Assembly: GCA_031396205.1 (NCBI GenBank)
Contig: JANNKH010000074.1
Coordinates: 12,264 to 76,263 of the forward strand
Source of the DNA: CAISIP01 sp031396205
Lineage (GTDB): Bacteria; Pseudomonadota; Gammaproteobacteria; Burkholderiales; Burkholderiaceae_C
Length of the DNA: 64,000 bases
Reading direction: 5' to 3'
Below are positions 25,187 through 33,711 of this stretch, one piece after another. Position 1 is the first letter of the stretch. Each line of letters starts with the position of its first letter. Position numbers and translations under genes: made by a program. The notes beneath the pieces are model-generated. The model made no database searches. It saw nothing but the letters and a program-made list of their open reading frames with translations, and was not told where the DNA came from.

Positions 25187-26380
25187 ATGACTGCCCACGA
25201 CCACGGTGACCCACCCACGCCCATGGAAGAATCCAAGTCATTGCAGCCGGTGGGCGACTCTGCGCCCGAGCGGATTGCGGCGCCGGCGCCGATGAACCTG
25301 CGCAGCGCGTCGTTGCTCATGCTGGCTTTGTTGGTATGCATCTTCATGTTGCATTGGGCCCAGGCAGTGCTGGTGCCGCTACTGCTCAGCCTTACCTTCA
25401 GCTATGCGTTGGCACCACTGGTGAGCCGGCTGCAGCGCTGGCGCATACCAAGGGGCATTGGCGCCGGCCTGGTACTGTTGGCGCTGCTGGGGAGCATCGG
25501 CGCTACTGCGGTCGGGCTCAAGGATGACGCCACCGCCTTTGTCGAATCATTGCCGGAAGCGGCGCAGAAAATTCGCCTGGTAGCCCGCGCGAATCGCAAC
25601 CAGCCCGAAACGACGATCGAAAAAGTGCAAAAGGCTGCGACCGAACTGGAGAAAGCGGCCACCGAAAGCAGCACGGCGGCGGCAACGGCGCCAGCCCGTG
25701 GCGTGACCCGGGTGCAGATCGAACGGCCACGCTTCAGCATCCAAGACTACCTGCTGACCCAGATGCCGGGCATGCTGGCAGCGCTGGGACAGGCCACGAT
25801 CGTCGTGTTTCTGACGTTTTTCCTGCTTACCGCGGGCGACGCGTTCCGGCGCAAGCTCGTCAAACTGGCGGGCCCGACGTTTGCACAGAAGAAGATCACG
25901 GTGCAGGCTCTGGACGAGATCACCGCTCAGATTCAGCGCTATCTGCGGGTGCAGGTGCTGATCAGCGTGATCGTCGGTGTGGCCACCTGGTTGACCTACT
26001 GGGCGATTGGAGTCGAGCATGCGGCGGTATGGGGGGTACTGGCGATGGTGCTCAATTTTGTCCCCTATATCGGCTCCATCGTCGTCACCGGCGCGTCGGG
26101 ACTGGCCGGCTTTGTCCAGTTTGGCAGCGTCGACATGGGATTGCTGGTGGCGGGCGCATCGATCGCTCTGCACATGCTGTCGGGCAATTTGCTGACCCCT
26201 TGGCTCACGAGCCGCACCAGCCGGATCAATCCCGTCGTCGTTTTTGTCGGTGTACTGGTCTTTGGCTGGTTGTGGGGGGTATGGGGCCTGTTGCTGGGCA
26301 CGCCGGTCTTGCTGATGATCAAGGCGGTCTGCGACCGGGTCGATGACCTCAAACCGGTTGGCGCGTTGCTGGAACGTTAG
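25187..26380 (+). CDS. AI-2E family transporter (PerM/YhhT-like)
   Basis: Inner-membrane protein of 397 residues. It has a 35-residue polar N-terminus, two to three TM helices (LLMLALLVCIFMLHW, AVLVPLLLSLTFSYAL, GIGAGLVLLALLGSIGA), then a long Ala/Glu-rich soluble segment (about 110-180), and five or more TM helices in the second half including the family-typical VLNFVPYIGSIVVT and GVWGLLLGTPVLLMIKAV. Members are described as autoinducer-2 exporters or Na+/H+ antiporter-like permeases; the actual cargo is usually unknown. It stands alone between the reductase and the min operon. Confidence 0.87.
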   Translation: MTAHDHGDPPTPMEESKSLQPVGDSAPERIAAPAPMNLRSASLLMLALLVCIFMLHWAQAVLVPLLLSLTFSYALAPLVSRLQRWRIPRGIGAGLVLLALLGSIGATAVGLKDDATAFVESLPEAAQKIRLVARANRNQPETTIEKVQKAATELEKAATESSTAAATAPARGVTRVQIERPRFSIQDYLLTQMPGMLAALGQATIVVFLTFFLLTAGDAFRRKLVKLAGPTFAQKKITVQALDEITAQIQRYLRVQVLISVIVGVATWLTYWAIGVEHAAVWGVLAMVLNFVPYIGSIVVTGASGLAGFVQFGSVDMGLLVAGASIALHMLSGNLLTPWLTSRTSRINPVVVFVGVLVFGWLWGVWGLLLGTPVLLMIKAVCDRVDDLKPVGALLER

Positions 26381-26712
26381 CGCGACAAAGGCTCCGGGAA
26401 GCGCGGTCGGGGGCGCTCTCGGTCAGCGTCGCCAGCGATCTTGCTGCACTGCAATAGAATCCAGCAGTCACTGATGACAGTGGGTTGATTCCCGGGATGC
26501 CTCGTTGGGGCCCGCGCGATCCTGTTTTCTGTTCGTCGCTCATGGATTCGCCTGACTTCCTTTGAACGTGCATTTCCCCGCCGCCAGAGCGGCAGTATCC
26601 TTTCCCGAGACGGCCTCTATCCGCTGGCGCGGCGGTGTTGCCAGTCCCGTTGCCTTGCCAGCGCCATGCCCATGGCTCAGCTGAGTTCCAGCCACCTCCT
26701 GTTTTCCAAGTC
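26381..26712. other. 332-bp gene-free stretch before minC
   Basis: No credible ORF, RNA gene or clear hairpin terminator is visible. ORFs on the minus strand here continue antisense through minC and have no family resemblance. The region probably holds the min operon promoter, but I could not pick a convincing -35/-10 pair. Confidence 0.5.
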
Positions 26713-27480
26713 ATGATCCGCCAGAACCCACCATTCGAAATCAAGAGCGCCTCCATCACGGGCATGGCGCTGGTCCTCAAGACCGCCGAGATGGACCCTA
26801 TCGTTGCAGAACTGGCGTTGCGGGTGCAGGACGCCGGTGACCTTTTCCTGCATGCGCCGATGCTGATCGACGTATCGGCCCTGGTGTCCAATGGCGTGGC
26901 CGACGAACTGGACCTGGCGCGGCTGGTGACTGTGCTCGCCGGGCACGATATGCGCGCCGTCGGCATCGTGGGTGCCGCGGGCGATCTGCTGAACCAGGCG
27001 TCCAAGCTGGGATTGGTCGAAGAGATCGACTTCCGGCCCCGCCAGCGCCCGCGGCCGGCGGAGCCCGACATCGCCCCGATAGCTGCGAGCACTACCGACC
27101 AGACCGTCCCGCAAGGCAGCAGCCATGCAGGCGTGCCCTGCACCGTCCCGACCATGGTGCTCGACAAGCCGTTGCGCTCTGGCCAGCGGGTATACGCCCG
27201 TGGTGGCGACCTGGTGGTGCTGGGAGTTGTCAGCCATGGCGCTGAAGTCATCGCTGACGGACATATCCACATCTATGGCCCTCTGCGTGGTCGCGCGATT
27301 GCCGGCGCCCAGGGTGATGCCGAAGCCCGGATTTTTGCGTCGTCCATGGAGCCGGAACTGATTTCCATTGCCGGCACCTACCGTACGACCGACAAACCGC
27401 TGGCGGCGGACGTGCTCGGCAAGCCGGCGTGCGCGCGGTTGGACGGCGACAAATTACTGATCCTGCCGCTCAGAAACTGA
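26713..27480 (+). CDS. minC: Septum site-determining protein MinC
   Basis: Inhibitor of FtsZ ring assembly that works with MinD at the cell poles. It has 255 residues. The N-terminal FtsZ-interacting domain (PPFEIKSASITGMALVLKT) is followed by a Pro/Ala-rich linker (about 115-150) and a C-terminal beta-helix with the hallmark repeats LRSGQRVYARGGDLVVLGVV, GAEVIADGHIHIYGPLRGRA and GAQGDAEARIFASSMEPELISIAG that bind MinD. I chose ATG 26713, where the MinC domain begins; an in-frame start 78 bp upstream adds residues with no family match. First gene of minCDE. Confidence 0.93.
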   Translation: MIRQNPPFEIKSASITGMALVLKTAEMDPIVAELALRVQDAGDLFLHAPMLIDVSALVSNGVADELDLARLVTVLAGHDMRAVGIVGAAGDLLNQASKLGLVEEIDFRPRQRPRPAEPDIAPIAASTTDQTVPQGSSHAGVPCTVPTMVLDKPLRSGQRVYARGGDLVVLGVVSHGAEVIADGHIHIYGPLRGRAIAGAQGDAEARIFASSMEPELISIAGTYRTTDKPLAADVLGKPACARLDGDKLLILPLRN

Positions 27481-27564
27481 CACGTCATGGGCAGGCACCT
27501 CGAACAACAGCCGTCCGGAACACGGGTGGCATAGGCAATCAGATCCAAGAAAGGAAACCGACAG

Positions 27565-28383
27565 ATGACACGAATTGTGGTGGTGACTTCCGGCAAGGGC
27601 GGCGTTGGCAAGACGACGACCAGCGCCAGTTTTGCGTCCGGCCTGGCGATGCGCGGGCACAAGACAGCGGTGATCGACTTCGACGTCGGCCTGCGCAACC
27701 TGGACCTGATCATGGGCGTGGAGCGCCGCGTGGTGTACGACCTGATCAATGTCGTGCAAAAGGAGGCCAACCTGAACCAGGCGCTGATTCGCGACAAGCA
27801 GCTGGAGAACCTGTACATCCTGGCGGCGTCGCAGACGCGTGACAAGGAGTCGCTGACCCACGAGGGTGTGGAACGCGTGCTGGAGGATCTCAAGGCGATG
27901 GCGTTCGACTACATCGTGTGTGACTCACCAGCAGGCATCGAGACCGGCGCCATGATGGCGATGCACTTCGCCGATGAAGCGATTGTTGTGACGAATCCGG
28001 AGGTCTCGTCGGTGCGCGACTCGGACCGGATCCTGGGCATGCTCAGCAGCAAGACCAAACGCGCCATCGACGGCAAGGAGCCAATCAGGGAGCACCTGCT
28101 GATCACACGCTACAACGCCAACCGGGTGCAGGGAGGCCAGATGCTGTCGCTCGAGGACATCAACGACATCCTGCGCATTCCGCTGATCGGCGTGATTCCC
28201 GAATCGGAAGTCGTGCTGGAAGCATCCAACCAGGGCCTACCCGCCATCCGCATGAAAGGCGCCGATGTCAGCCAAGCCTACAGCGACGTGATCGGGCGCT
28301 TCCTGGGCGAGTCGATCCCGATGCGGTTTACCGATGCGGCGAGGAAGGGCTTCTTCAAGCGCATCTTCAGCAGCGCAACCTGA
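27565..28383 (+). CDS. minD: Septum site-determining ATPase MinD
   Basis: ParA/MinD-family ATPase that oscillates on the inner membrane, recruiting MinC and responding to MinE. It has 272 residues. The deviant Walker A KGGVGKTTTS carries the signature lysine, Walker B includes FDYIVCDSPAGIE, and the C-terminal amphipathic membrane-targeting helix is RKGFFKRIF. AAAGGAA lies nine bases before the ATG. It sits 84 bp after minC and 20 bp before minE. Confidence 0.97.
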   Translation: MTRIVVVTSGKGGVGKTTTSASFASGLAMRGHKTAVIDFDVGLRNLDLIMGVERRVVYDLINVVQKEANLNQALIRDKQLENLYILAASQTRDKESLTHEGVERVLEDLKAMAFDYIVCDSPAGIETGAMMAMHFADEAIVVTNPEVSSVRDSDRILGMLSSKTKRAIDGKEPIREHLLITRYNANRVQGGQMLSLEDINDILRIPLIGVIPESEVVLEASNQGLPAIRMKGADVSQAYSDVIGRFLGESIPMRFTDAARKGFFKRIFSSAT

Positions 28384-28403
28384 CGCAAGAAGGAGTACCG
28401 CAC

Positions 28404-28664
28404 ATGGACCTGATGCGTTTTTTCAAATCCAAGCCCAAGACATCCTCGCTTGCCAAGGAGCGGCTGCAGCTCATCCTGGCGCACGAGCGGATCGGCCGCA
28501 ATGCGAACGGAACGGCCATACCCGACTTCTTGCCACAACTGCAAAAGGACCTGATCGCGGTGTTGTCCAAGTACGTGAAGATCAACGCTGACGACGTCAG
28601 GATCAACGTGGACCGCCAGGATAACCTGGACCTGCTGGAAGTAAAAATCGAGATCAACCGGTAG
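28404..28664 (+). CDS. minE: Cell division topological specificity factor MinE
   Basis: 86 residues, normal for MinE. The N-terminal MDLMRFFKSKPKTSS membrane-contact and anti-MinCD region is followed by AKERLQLILAHER (the MinD-contact helix) and a C-terminal dimerisation domain ending LDLLEVKIEINR. It stimulates MinD ATPase activity to drive pole-to-pole oscillation. A strong ribosome site (AAGGAGT, seven bases upstream) marks the start. Confidence 0.97.
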   Translation: MDLMRFFKSKPKTSSLAKERLQLILAHERIGRNANGTAIPDFLPQLQKDLIAVLSKYVKINADDVRINVDRQDNLDLLEVKIEINR

Positions 28665-28678
28665 GGCCGCTGCGGCCC
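28664..28678. terminator. GC-rich palindrome between convergent minE and the channel gene
   Basis: GGGCCGC-T-GCGGCCC begins at the last base of the minE stop codon. It would form a short GC stem on either strand between two convergent genes. There is no U-run, so it is only a candidate bidirectional terminator or a transcript 3'-end stabiliser. Confidence 0.35.
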
Positions 28679-28692
28679 GGCCGCAAATCGGC

Positions 28693-29334
28693 TCAGTCCC
28701 TGGTCCGGCCGAAGAACGCCGCCTTGCTGTCCGGCGCGTTGCGCGAGCGGGTTCGTACCGGGCGCTGGAAGAACAGGTTGTTCGGAACCCGGATCAAGCG
28801 GGGAATGGGCTTGCCATCCGCGCCCGTATCAGCGCCGGCCCCGGCTTTCGTCTCCGACTCAGCTTGCGAACTGTCGTTTCGCTCTTCGACCTCCAGCGTC
28901 GTATACAGCAGGTTCATGTCAAGCACCCGCCCGCCGACCGGGAAACCGTTGGTCATTTCGATGATTTCGACCTCGTCGCCGATCCGAAAAGGCCGGAAAG
29001 ACAGTATCAGCAACGCCGCCGTCGCGTTGCTGAGTACGCTCCAGGCGGCGACAAACCCGAGCGCCAGTGCGGCCAGCATGGTGGAGATCAATGCCCAGGC
29101 GCCACGGAATATTCCCAGCGCCTCCAGCACCACCAGAATGCTCAGCAAAAGGATTGCCCAGCGCCGGACCGCGTGCAGCCGGGTAGCGATCAGCGCTGAC
29201 ACATGTTTGAGGTCGCGCAGCACGTTGATCAGACGCTTGAGTGCCTGGGTCAGCAACAAAGCCACCAGCAGCACCACGGCTACGCTGACGATTTCGTGGA
29301 CAAAATTGGTGAACAACTCCTGCAATTGCGCCAC
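28693..29334 (-). CDS. Small mechanosensitive (MscS-family) channel protein
   Basis: 213 residues, with about three TM helices (VSVAVVLLVALLLTQAL, RWAILLLSILVVLEALG, WALISTMLAALALGFVAAW). The last is the Gly/Ala-rich pore-lining type and runs into SVLSNATAALLILSFRPFRIGDEVEI, the MscS beta-domain entry motif. The beta domain is followed by an acidic, low-complexity loop (ESETKAGAGADTGADGK) and RLIRVPNNLFFQRPVR. It lacks the long C-terminal vestibule of E. coli MscS, so it may be a minimal channel or a channel-like protein. It is convergent with minE. Confidence 0.83.
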   Translation of the reverse strand: MAQLQELFTNFVHEIVSVAVVLLVALLLTQALKRLINVLRDLKHVSALIATRLHAVRRWAILLLSILVVLEALGIFRGAWALISTMLAALALGFVAAWSVLSNATAALLILSFRPFRIGDEVEIIEMTNGFPVGGRVLDMNLLYTTLEVEERNDSSQAESETKAGAGADTGADGKPIPRLIRVPNNLFFQRPVRTRSRNAPDSKAAFFGRTRD

Positions 29335-29740
29335 GTCTGCTTCCTTGTGCTGGATCCGATGGCGCGCAGCAAAACGCGCATGGGTGATTCGGGCCCCTGC
29401 AAGACCCGCCGACAGTCGCCATTATCTGCAATGCCCGGTCCGCGGATCGTCCCAGGCTGATCGCAAGGCGCATGGCACCGCAGCGCGTCGCGCGAAGGAT
29501 GACTTGGGAGTGCCCCAGCCCTGGCTTGGCCAGGCCCCCCAAGGGGGTGCACGAAAACTTGGGAACGGCGCGGCGGCTTCGCATGAGCCGCGTCGGTTGA
29601 CAACATTGCCTGCGTGTCCTACCGGCACGGTCAAGGCCCGTAGCGCTGAGTGGCTTGTGCGAAGATGACCTGTCACGCCAGGTCGCTGTCAGGTGGGAGC
29701 GACCCGCTCTGTTGCCGTCGGCTTTTTTGGAGGAGTTGCC
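29335..29740. other. 406-bp gene-free stretch with a dispersed repeat
   Basis: No supportable coding gene. It contains one copy of a dispersed repeat (29523-29573) and directly after it an imperfect hairpin (GCGGCTTCGCATGAGCCGC). The rest is the shared upstream region of the divergent channel and small membrane-protein genes. Confidence 0.5.
29523..29573 (+). repeat. Dispersed repeat, copy 1 (intergenic)
   Basis: These 51 bases, beginning GGCTTGGCCAGGCCCCCCAA, align without gaps to 60591-60641 in the same orientation, with about 40 of 51 bases equal by my count. The flanking GAGT(G/A)CCCC also recurs upstream of both copies. A CCCCCAAGGGGG palindrome lies inside this copy. Confidence 0.65.
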
Positions 29741-30133
29741 ATGGGTTTCGTGATGACGGTCTGCATGCTGCTGGGCATCTTGTTGCTGGCGCCCTGGCCG
29801 CCCGTTGGCGTTGGCCAATGGCATCGCCGACCTGCCTTGGCGCGCGCCATGGCCATGGTCGTGCTGCTGGCCGGCGTGTGGAATGCGCTGTGGCACGGTC
29901 TGCGCAACCTGAACGCATTCTGGGGCATCGCTGCACTGGTATCAGGGCTGCTGATGATCGCCGCCGCCGCCGCGCTGGTGCTGCGTCGCGTGCCAACGGT
30001 CATGGTCGATGCCGCGGCGCCGTCCAGCACCGTGCTGCGCGGCGCTGTGCTCGTTGGCCTGCTGGCGAGTTTTCTGTTGTACGCCATCACCCTGCTCAGG
30101 CTCAATCTCGGCTACAGCATCATCGGGCAGTAG
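29741..30133 (+). CDS. Small integral membrane protein of unknown function
   Basis: 130 residues with about four hydrophobic segments: MGFVMTVCMLLGILLLAPWP, ARAMAMVVLLAGVWNALWHG, FWGIAALVSGLLMIAAAAALVL and LVGLLASFLLYAITLL. The last is followed by a short tail ending LGYSIIGQ. I do not recognise the family. The start ATG 29741 is fixed by an excellent ribosome site (GGAGGAG, five bases upstream); a GTG 48 bp upstream is less likely. It stands 64 bp before the MFS pseudogene on the same strand and could be co-transcribed with it. Confidence 0.7.
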   Translation: MGFVMTVCMLLGILLLAPWPPVGVGQWHRRPALARAMAMVVLLAGVWNALWHGLRNLNAFWGIAALVSGLLMIAAAAALVLRRVPTVMVDAAAPSSTVLRGAVLVGLLASFLLYAITLLRLNLGYSIIGQ

Positions 30134-30197
30134 CCGGTGCACAGCACGGGGTTCAATGCCATCGCCGTGCGAATGCTGCTGCTAGACTGACCGGCTC

Positions 30198-31423
30198 ATG
30201 TCCCAGCCTGCTGAATCACCCGAGCCGCGTTATGCCTGGGTCATTGTCTGGGCCTGCTTCGTGGCGCTGGCGGTCATCTTCGGTGTCGCCCACTCGTTCG
30301 CCGCATTCTTCGAGTCGTTCGCCACCGCGTTTTCGGCACAGCGGGCCGATGTGGCACTGGTGTTCGGATTGTCGGGATTACTGTATTTCACGCTGGGCAT
30401 CGGCGGCGGCATGTTGTCCGATCGATTCGGCCCGCGCGCAGTCAGTTGCGCCGGCATGGTGTTCATCGCCACCGGGCTGCTGGCGACCAGTTTCGCCCAG
30501 TCCATGGCAACGGTATACCTCGCCTATGGGGTCGGCGTCGGTGTCGGCATTGCGCTGGTGTATGCGCCGGCCATCGCATGCGTACAACCGTGGTTCAGCC
30601 GACGGCGCGGCCTGGCAGCGGGCATTGCCAGTTCCGGCATTGGCGCGGGAACGCTGGCACTGCCGCTGCTGGCCGCGCTGGCGATCTCGACCCTGGAATG
30701 GCGCGACGCGCTGCGCATGTTGTCCCTGGGGGTGCTCCTCGTCGGCCTGGGCGCAGCTGCACTGCTCAAACGCGCCCCCAACGCCGGCGGCATCGGCAAG
30801 GGCGCGCCACCACCCGGTGCCACGTTGCGCCAGGCCTTGCACGACCGTGGCTTTTGGTGGTTGTACCTGATCACGCTCAGTTGCGGGCCCACGATGTTCA
30901 TTCCTTTTGCCCATGTGTCGGCGTTTGCACGCGACGCCGGGATCGCGGACGCGCAGGCAGTTGGCCTGGTCGGAATGATCGGCATTGGCAGCCTGGTGGG
31001 CCGCTTCGTGATCGGCGCGCTGGCAGACCGGCTCGGGCGCGGTCGCACGCTGGTGCTTATGCTCATTTCGATGGCGGCCAGCTACCTGTTGTGGCTGAGC
31101 GCCGGCGCTTATCCGGCGCTGGTGTTGTTCGCGCTCTGGTTCGGGGTCAGTTACGGCGGCATCGTGTCGCTGCTGCCAGCCCTGTGTATGGACCTATTCG
31201 GCGGCCGCGCAGTAGCTGGCATCATCGGCACGCAGTAGCTGGCATCATCGGCACGCTATACAGCGGCGCGGCACTGGGCAACCTGCTTGGCCCGGTGCTG
31301 GCAGGGGCAGTGTTCGACCGGGTCGGCAGCTATGCCCCGGTCATGTGGGCCTGCATGCTGCTGTCGGCAGTCTCGGTGTGGGCGGCGAGCCGTCTTGTGC
31401 GCACCAGGTCAATAGCCTATTGA
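30198..31423 (+). pseudogene. MFS transporter (OFA-like) broken by a 23-bp tandem duplication
   Basis: The reading frame starting at ATG 30198 encodes an MFS protein (WVIVWACFVALAVIFGVAHS at the N-terminus, RFGPRAVSCAGMVFIATGLL as loop 2-3 motif, RRRGLAAGIASSGIGAGTLA). It stops at 31238 after GGRAVAGIIGTQ. The 23 bases 31209-31231 are repeated exactly at 31232-31254. Skipping one copy restores GTLYSGAALGNLLGPVLAGAVFDRVG and a natural end at 31423 for a protein of about 400 aa. As given, the last two TM helices are lost, so the product is probably non-functional. The repair is so clean that either a very recent mutation or an assembly or read error is possible. Oxalate/formate or monocarboxylate transport is the nearest family theme. 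Confidence 0.85.
31209..31254. repeat. Exact 23-bp tandem duplication causing a frameshift
   Basis: Two adjacent identical 23-base units (31209-31231 and 31232-31254), each beginning GCAGTAGCTGGC and ending ATCGGCAC. Since 23 is not a multiple of three, the second copy shifts the MFS reading frame and brings in a TAG within two codons. Confidence 0.95.
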
Positions 31424-31523
31424 TCACCGTCGACTCTGATCGACTGGTCGCCAATTCGCAGCGCGACCTTGCACTGGCTGCCATTGAGCAACCGCGCGAT
31501 TCACGTTGCGCCGGCTGACACCG

Positions 31524-31857
31524 TCAATATCCCCGCACCAGATCCGCCTGGCATTGCAGGGCATCACCCGCCCAATAGCGCCGCAGGTTGTCCACAAACC
31601 GTGCCGCAGCCCGCTCGAACATCCGATCCTGCGCACGCCCCGACAAATGCATCGTGACATGGGCGTAATCCAGGCTCCACAAAAAGTGTTCTGCGGGCAG
31701 TGGCTCGGGATCAATCACATCCAGAAACGCCGCCCCGAATGCTGCGCCGCTGCAAGGCCTCGACCAGCGCTTCCTGCAGCCAGTCGGGCAGATCGGGGCC
31801 GAGCGGCTTGCGCATCGTGGCGGGCATCGTGACGGTAATGGTGCGGGAAGAATGCAT
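31524..31857 (-). pseudogene. Frameshifted small hypothetical gene
   Basis: ATG 31857 opens MHSSRTITVTMPATMRKP and DLPDWLQEALVEALQ, which stops at about 31710. An overlapping frame then reads GAAFLDVIDPEPLPAEHFLW, SLDYAHVTMHLSGRAQDRMF and FVDNLRRYWAGDALQCQADL down to a stop at 31524. The two parts look like one protein of about 110 aa split by a single-base shift near 31715-31740, since both have normal composition and directly adjoin. Neither part is recognised. It could also be two separate overlapping short genes. Confidence 0.4.
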
Positions 31858-31924
31858 GCGAAATCCAGTGGCCGACCACCATGTTAGCGGCCTCGCAACG
31901 GCAGGAGAGCGGCAAACCCGGTTG

Positions 31925-32251
31925 TCAGCCCCTAGCGCTGGCCCGCGCGATTACCTGCCGGGCCTGTAGTTCGGCCGCCAGCGCCGGATCGAGCGGCGAT
32001 CGACACAAGCCGGCATGCTGGTAATGCAGGTTTTCGTACAGTTCGGCCGCGGCCGGGAAACCTGCAAGCACACCGTCGAGCGCCTTGCCCGGCTCGGCAT
32101 TGTCCAACGCGTCAGCCAGCCGCCGTGCCACCGACTCGTACTGCCGCGCGTCGACGGCGCTCGCACTGCCGTCCAGGCGTTCGAGCAAGGCGGCCAGGAC
32201 ACGGGTGCTGGTCAGGTCGGTGGTGTATCGGGAAGGGTTACTTGTCTGCAT
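31925..32251 (-). CDS. Conserved-looking hypothetical protein, 108 aa
   Basis: A soluble, mostly helical protein (MQTSNPSRYTTDLTSTRVL, ALLERLDGSASAVDARQYES, VARRLADALDNAEPGKALDG) with GC-rich third positions typical of real genes here. No TM, signal peptide, metal motif or recognised domain. I chose ATG 32251; an in-frame start 63 bp upstream adds residues of unlike composition. It lies just downstream of the leucine operon end, on the same strand. Confidence 0.55.
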   Translation of the reverse strand: MQTSNPSRYTTDLTSTRVLAALLERLDGSASAVDARQYESVARRLADALDNAEPGKALDGVLAGFPAAAELYENLHYQHAGLCRSPLDPALAAELQARQVIARASARG

Positions 32252-32460
32252 GACCGGTATCTGGGGTCTTGGGCCTCCATTGCAAGCAGCAACGAGAATC
32301 CGCAATTGCAACAAACTCCTTTGCCGCCGTTGTTGCGCCGTTGCAGGGCAAGCCTGTTACAAATGCGGCGGCACCGCACTGTCGTGCTGCACGATAAGTC
32401 CATAGGCTTGCCGGCGCTCGGCGAAATTGAACGCCGATTGGACACGCACACCCGACAGAT

Positions 32461-33711
32461 TCATTCGATAGCGTGTCCGTTCATCGCCCGGACCGCAGCG
32501 GCCGTGCGGCCTGTGATGCGCTGGTAGATGTCAGGGTCGGTATCGCCTTCGCTGCCGAGCAACAGCACCCGCGCGTTTGCATCCAGGCCCAGCAACGCAC
32601 GCAACGGCGCATGCTCGTCGGCCGCAAGCATTGCAGCCAGACCCGCTGCTCCGGTCTCGCCGGACACGATGGCCCTGTCTGCTGGCAGTGGATTGGCCAA
32701 TACGCGCACCGCCTGCAGCGCGTAACGATCGTCGATCGCGACAAAGGCGTTCGCGGCGACAGACACAATTTCCCAGGCCGCCGGCGACACCTCGCCACAA
32801 GCCAGGCCCGCCATGACGGTATCATGCGCGCCCAGCACCGGTACCGGATGCCCGGCCATCGCGCTGCGCACATGACAATCCGCCTGCATCGGCTCAACGA
32901 CGATCAACCGGGGCCGCTTCGGCCCCCACGCCAGCCAGAACGCCGCCCCAATGGCCGCGGCGAAGGCGCCGACGCCAGCCTGCACCAGCACATGGGTTGG
33001 AATGGCACCCTCCAGTTGGTCGACCAGCTCCGCCGCCATCACGCCATACCCGTGCATGACATCGATCGGAATATCGCGGTAGCCGTCATAGGTGGTGTCG
33101 CTCACCACGGTCCAGCCATTGGCACGGGCCTGTTCGTCGGCATGGCGCACCGAGTCATCGTAATTGCCCTGTAACCGCACGACGTCCGCACCATAACGCG
33201 CAATCGCCGCGCGACGTCCCTCGCTGACACCGGCATGAATGTAGATCACGCAGCGACAACCGAACATCTGCGCGCCCCAGGCCACCGAACGGCCATGGTT
33301 GCCGTCGGTGGCGCAGGTAACCGTGGTGTTTTCCACCACCGAGCGCCAACACCCGCTCAACACATCGGCAGCGGATGCCGTCCTGCCGCCGTTGTGAGGC
33401 GCAATTGCAGCCGAGAGCAGCCGATAAACGGCATAGGCACCACCCAGCGCCTTGAAGCTTTTCAGGCCGAACCGCTCGCCTTCATCCTTGTAGTGCAGCG
33501 CCGCGACGCCGAGCCGGCCAGCCAGCGACGGCAACGCAACCAGCGGCGTAGGCGCATAACCCGGCCACTGCCGGATCTCGCGCAGCGCGGTGACAAAACC
33601 ATCATCGTTCAGGATGCCCGACAACGCTTCCCGATAGAGTTGTGCAGATGGTGCGCAATTGGGGTTGCGCAACGCGCGCGCGCCTGGCCACTCCTGCAGA
33701 TGCGGGATCAT
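32461..33711 (-). CDS. Diaminopropionate ammonia-lyase-like PLP enzyme
   Basis: Fold-type II pyridoxal-phosphate enzyme, 416 aa, expected to split 2,3-diaminopropionate to pyruvate and ammonia. The PLP lysine lies in GLKSFKALGGAYAVYRLL, the signature of the YgeX/DpaL family. Further family landmarks are TCATDGNHGRSVAWGAQMFG (phosphate and Asn contacts), VVSDTTYDGYRDIPIDVMHGY, HVLVQAGVGAFAAAIGA and SGETGAAGLAAML. The start ATG 33711 overlaps the stop of the upstream gene (ATGA); a much longer in-frame extension antisense to other sequence is not credible. It is the last gene of the long leucine operon. Threonine dehydratase-like activity on other beta-amino substrates is an alternative. Confidence 0.85.
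   Translation of the reverse strand: MIPHLQEWPGARALRNPNCAPSAQLYREALSGILNDDGFVTALREIRQWPGYAPTPLVALPSLAGRLGVAALHYKDEGERFGLKSFKALGGAYAVYRLLSAAIAPHNGGRTASAADVLSGCWRSVVENTTVTCATDGNHGRSVAWGAQMFGCRCVIYIHAGVSEGRRAAIARYGADVVRLQGNYDDSVRHADEQARANGWTVVSDTTYDGYRDIPIDVMHGYGVMAAELVDQLEGAIPTHVLVQAGVGAFAAAIGAAFWLAWGPKRPRLIVVEPMQADCHVRSAMAGHPVPVLGAHDTVMAGLACGEVSPAAWEIVSVAANAFVAIDDRYALQAVRVLANPLPADRAIVSGETGAAGLAAMLAADEHAPLRALLGLDANARVLLLGSEGDTDPDIYQRITGRTAAAVRAMNGHAIE

Noticed and set aside
26349..27272. Long minus-strand ORF antisense to minC
   Set aside because: It has no family resemblance and its length follows from high GC opposite a real gene (minC).
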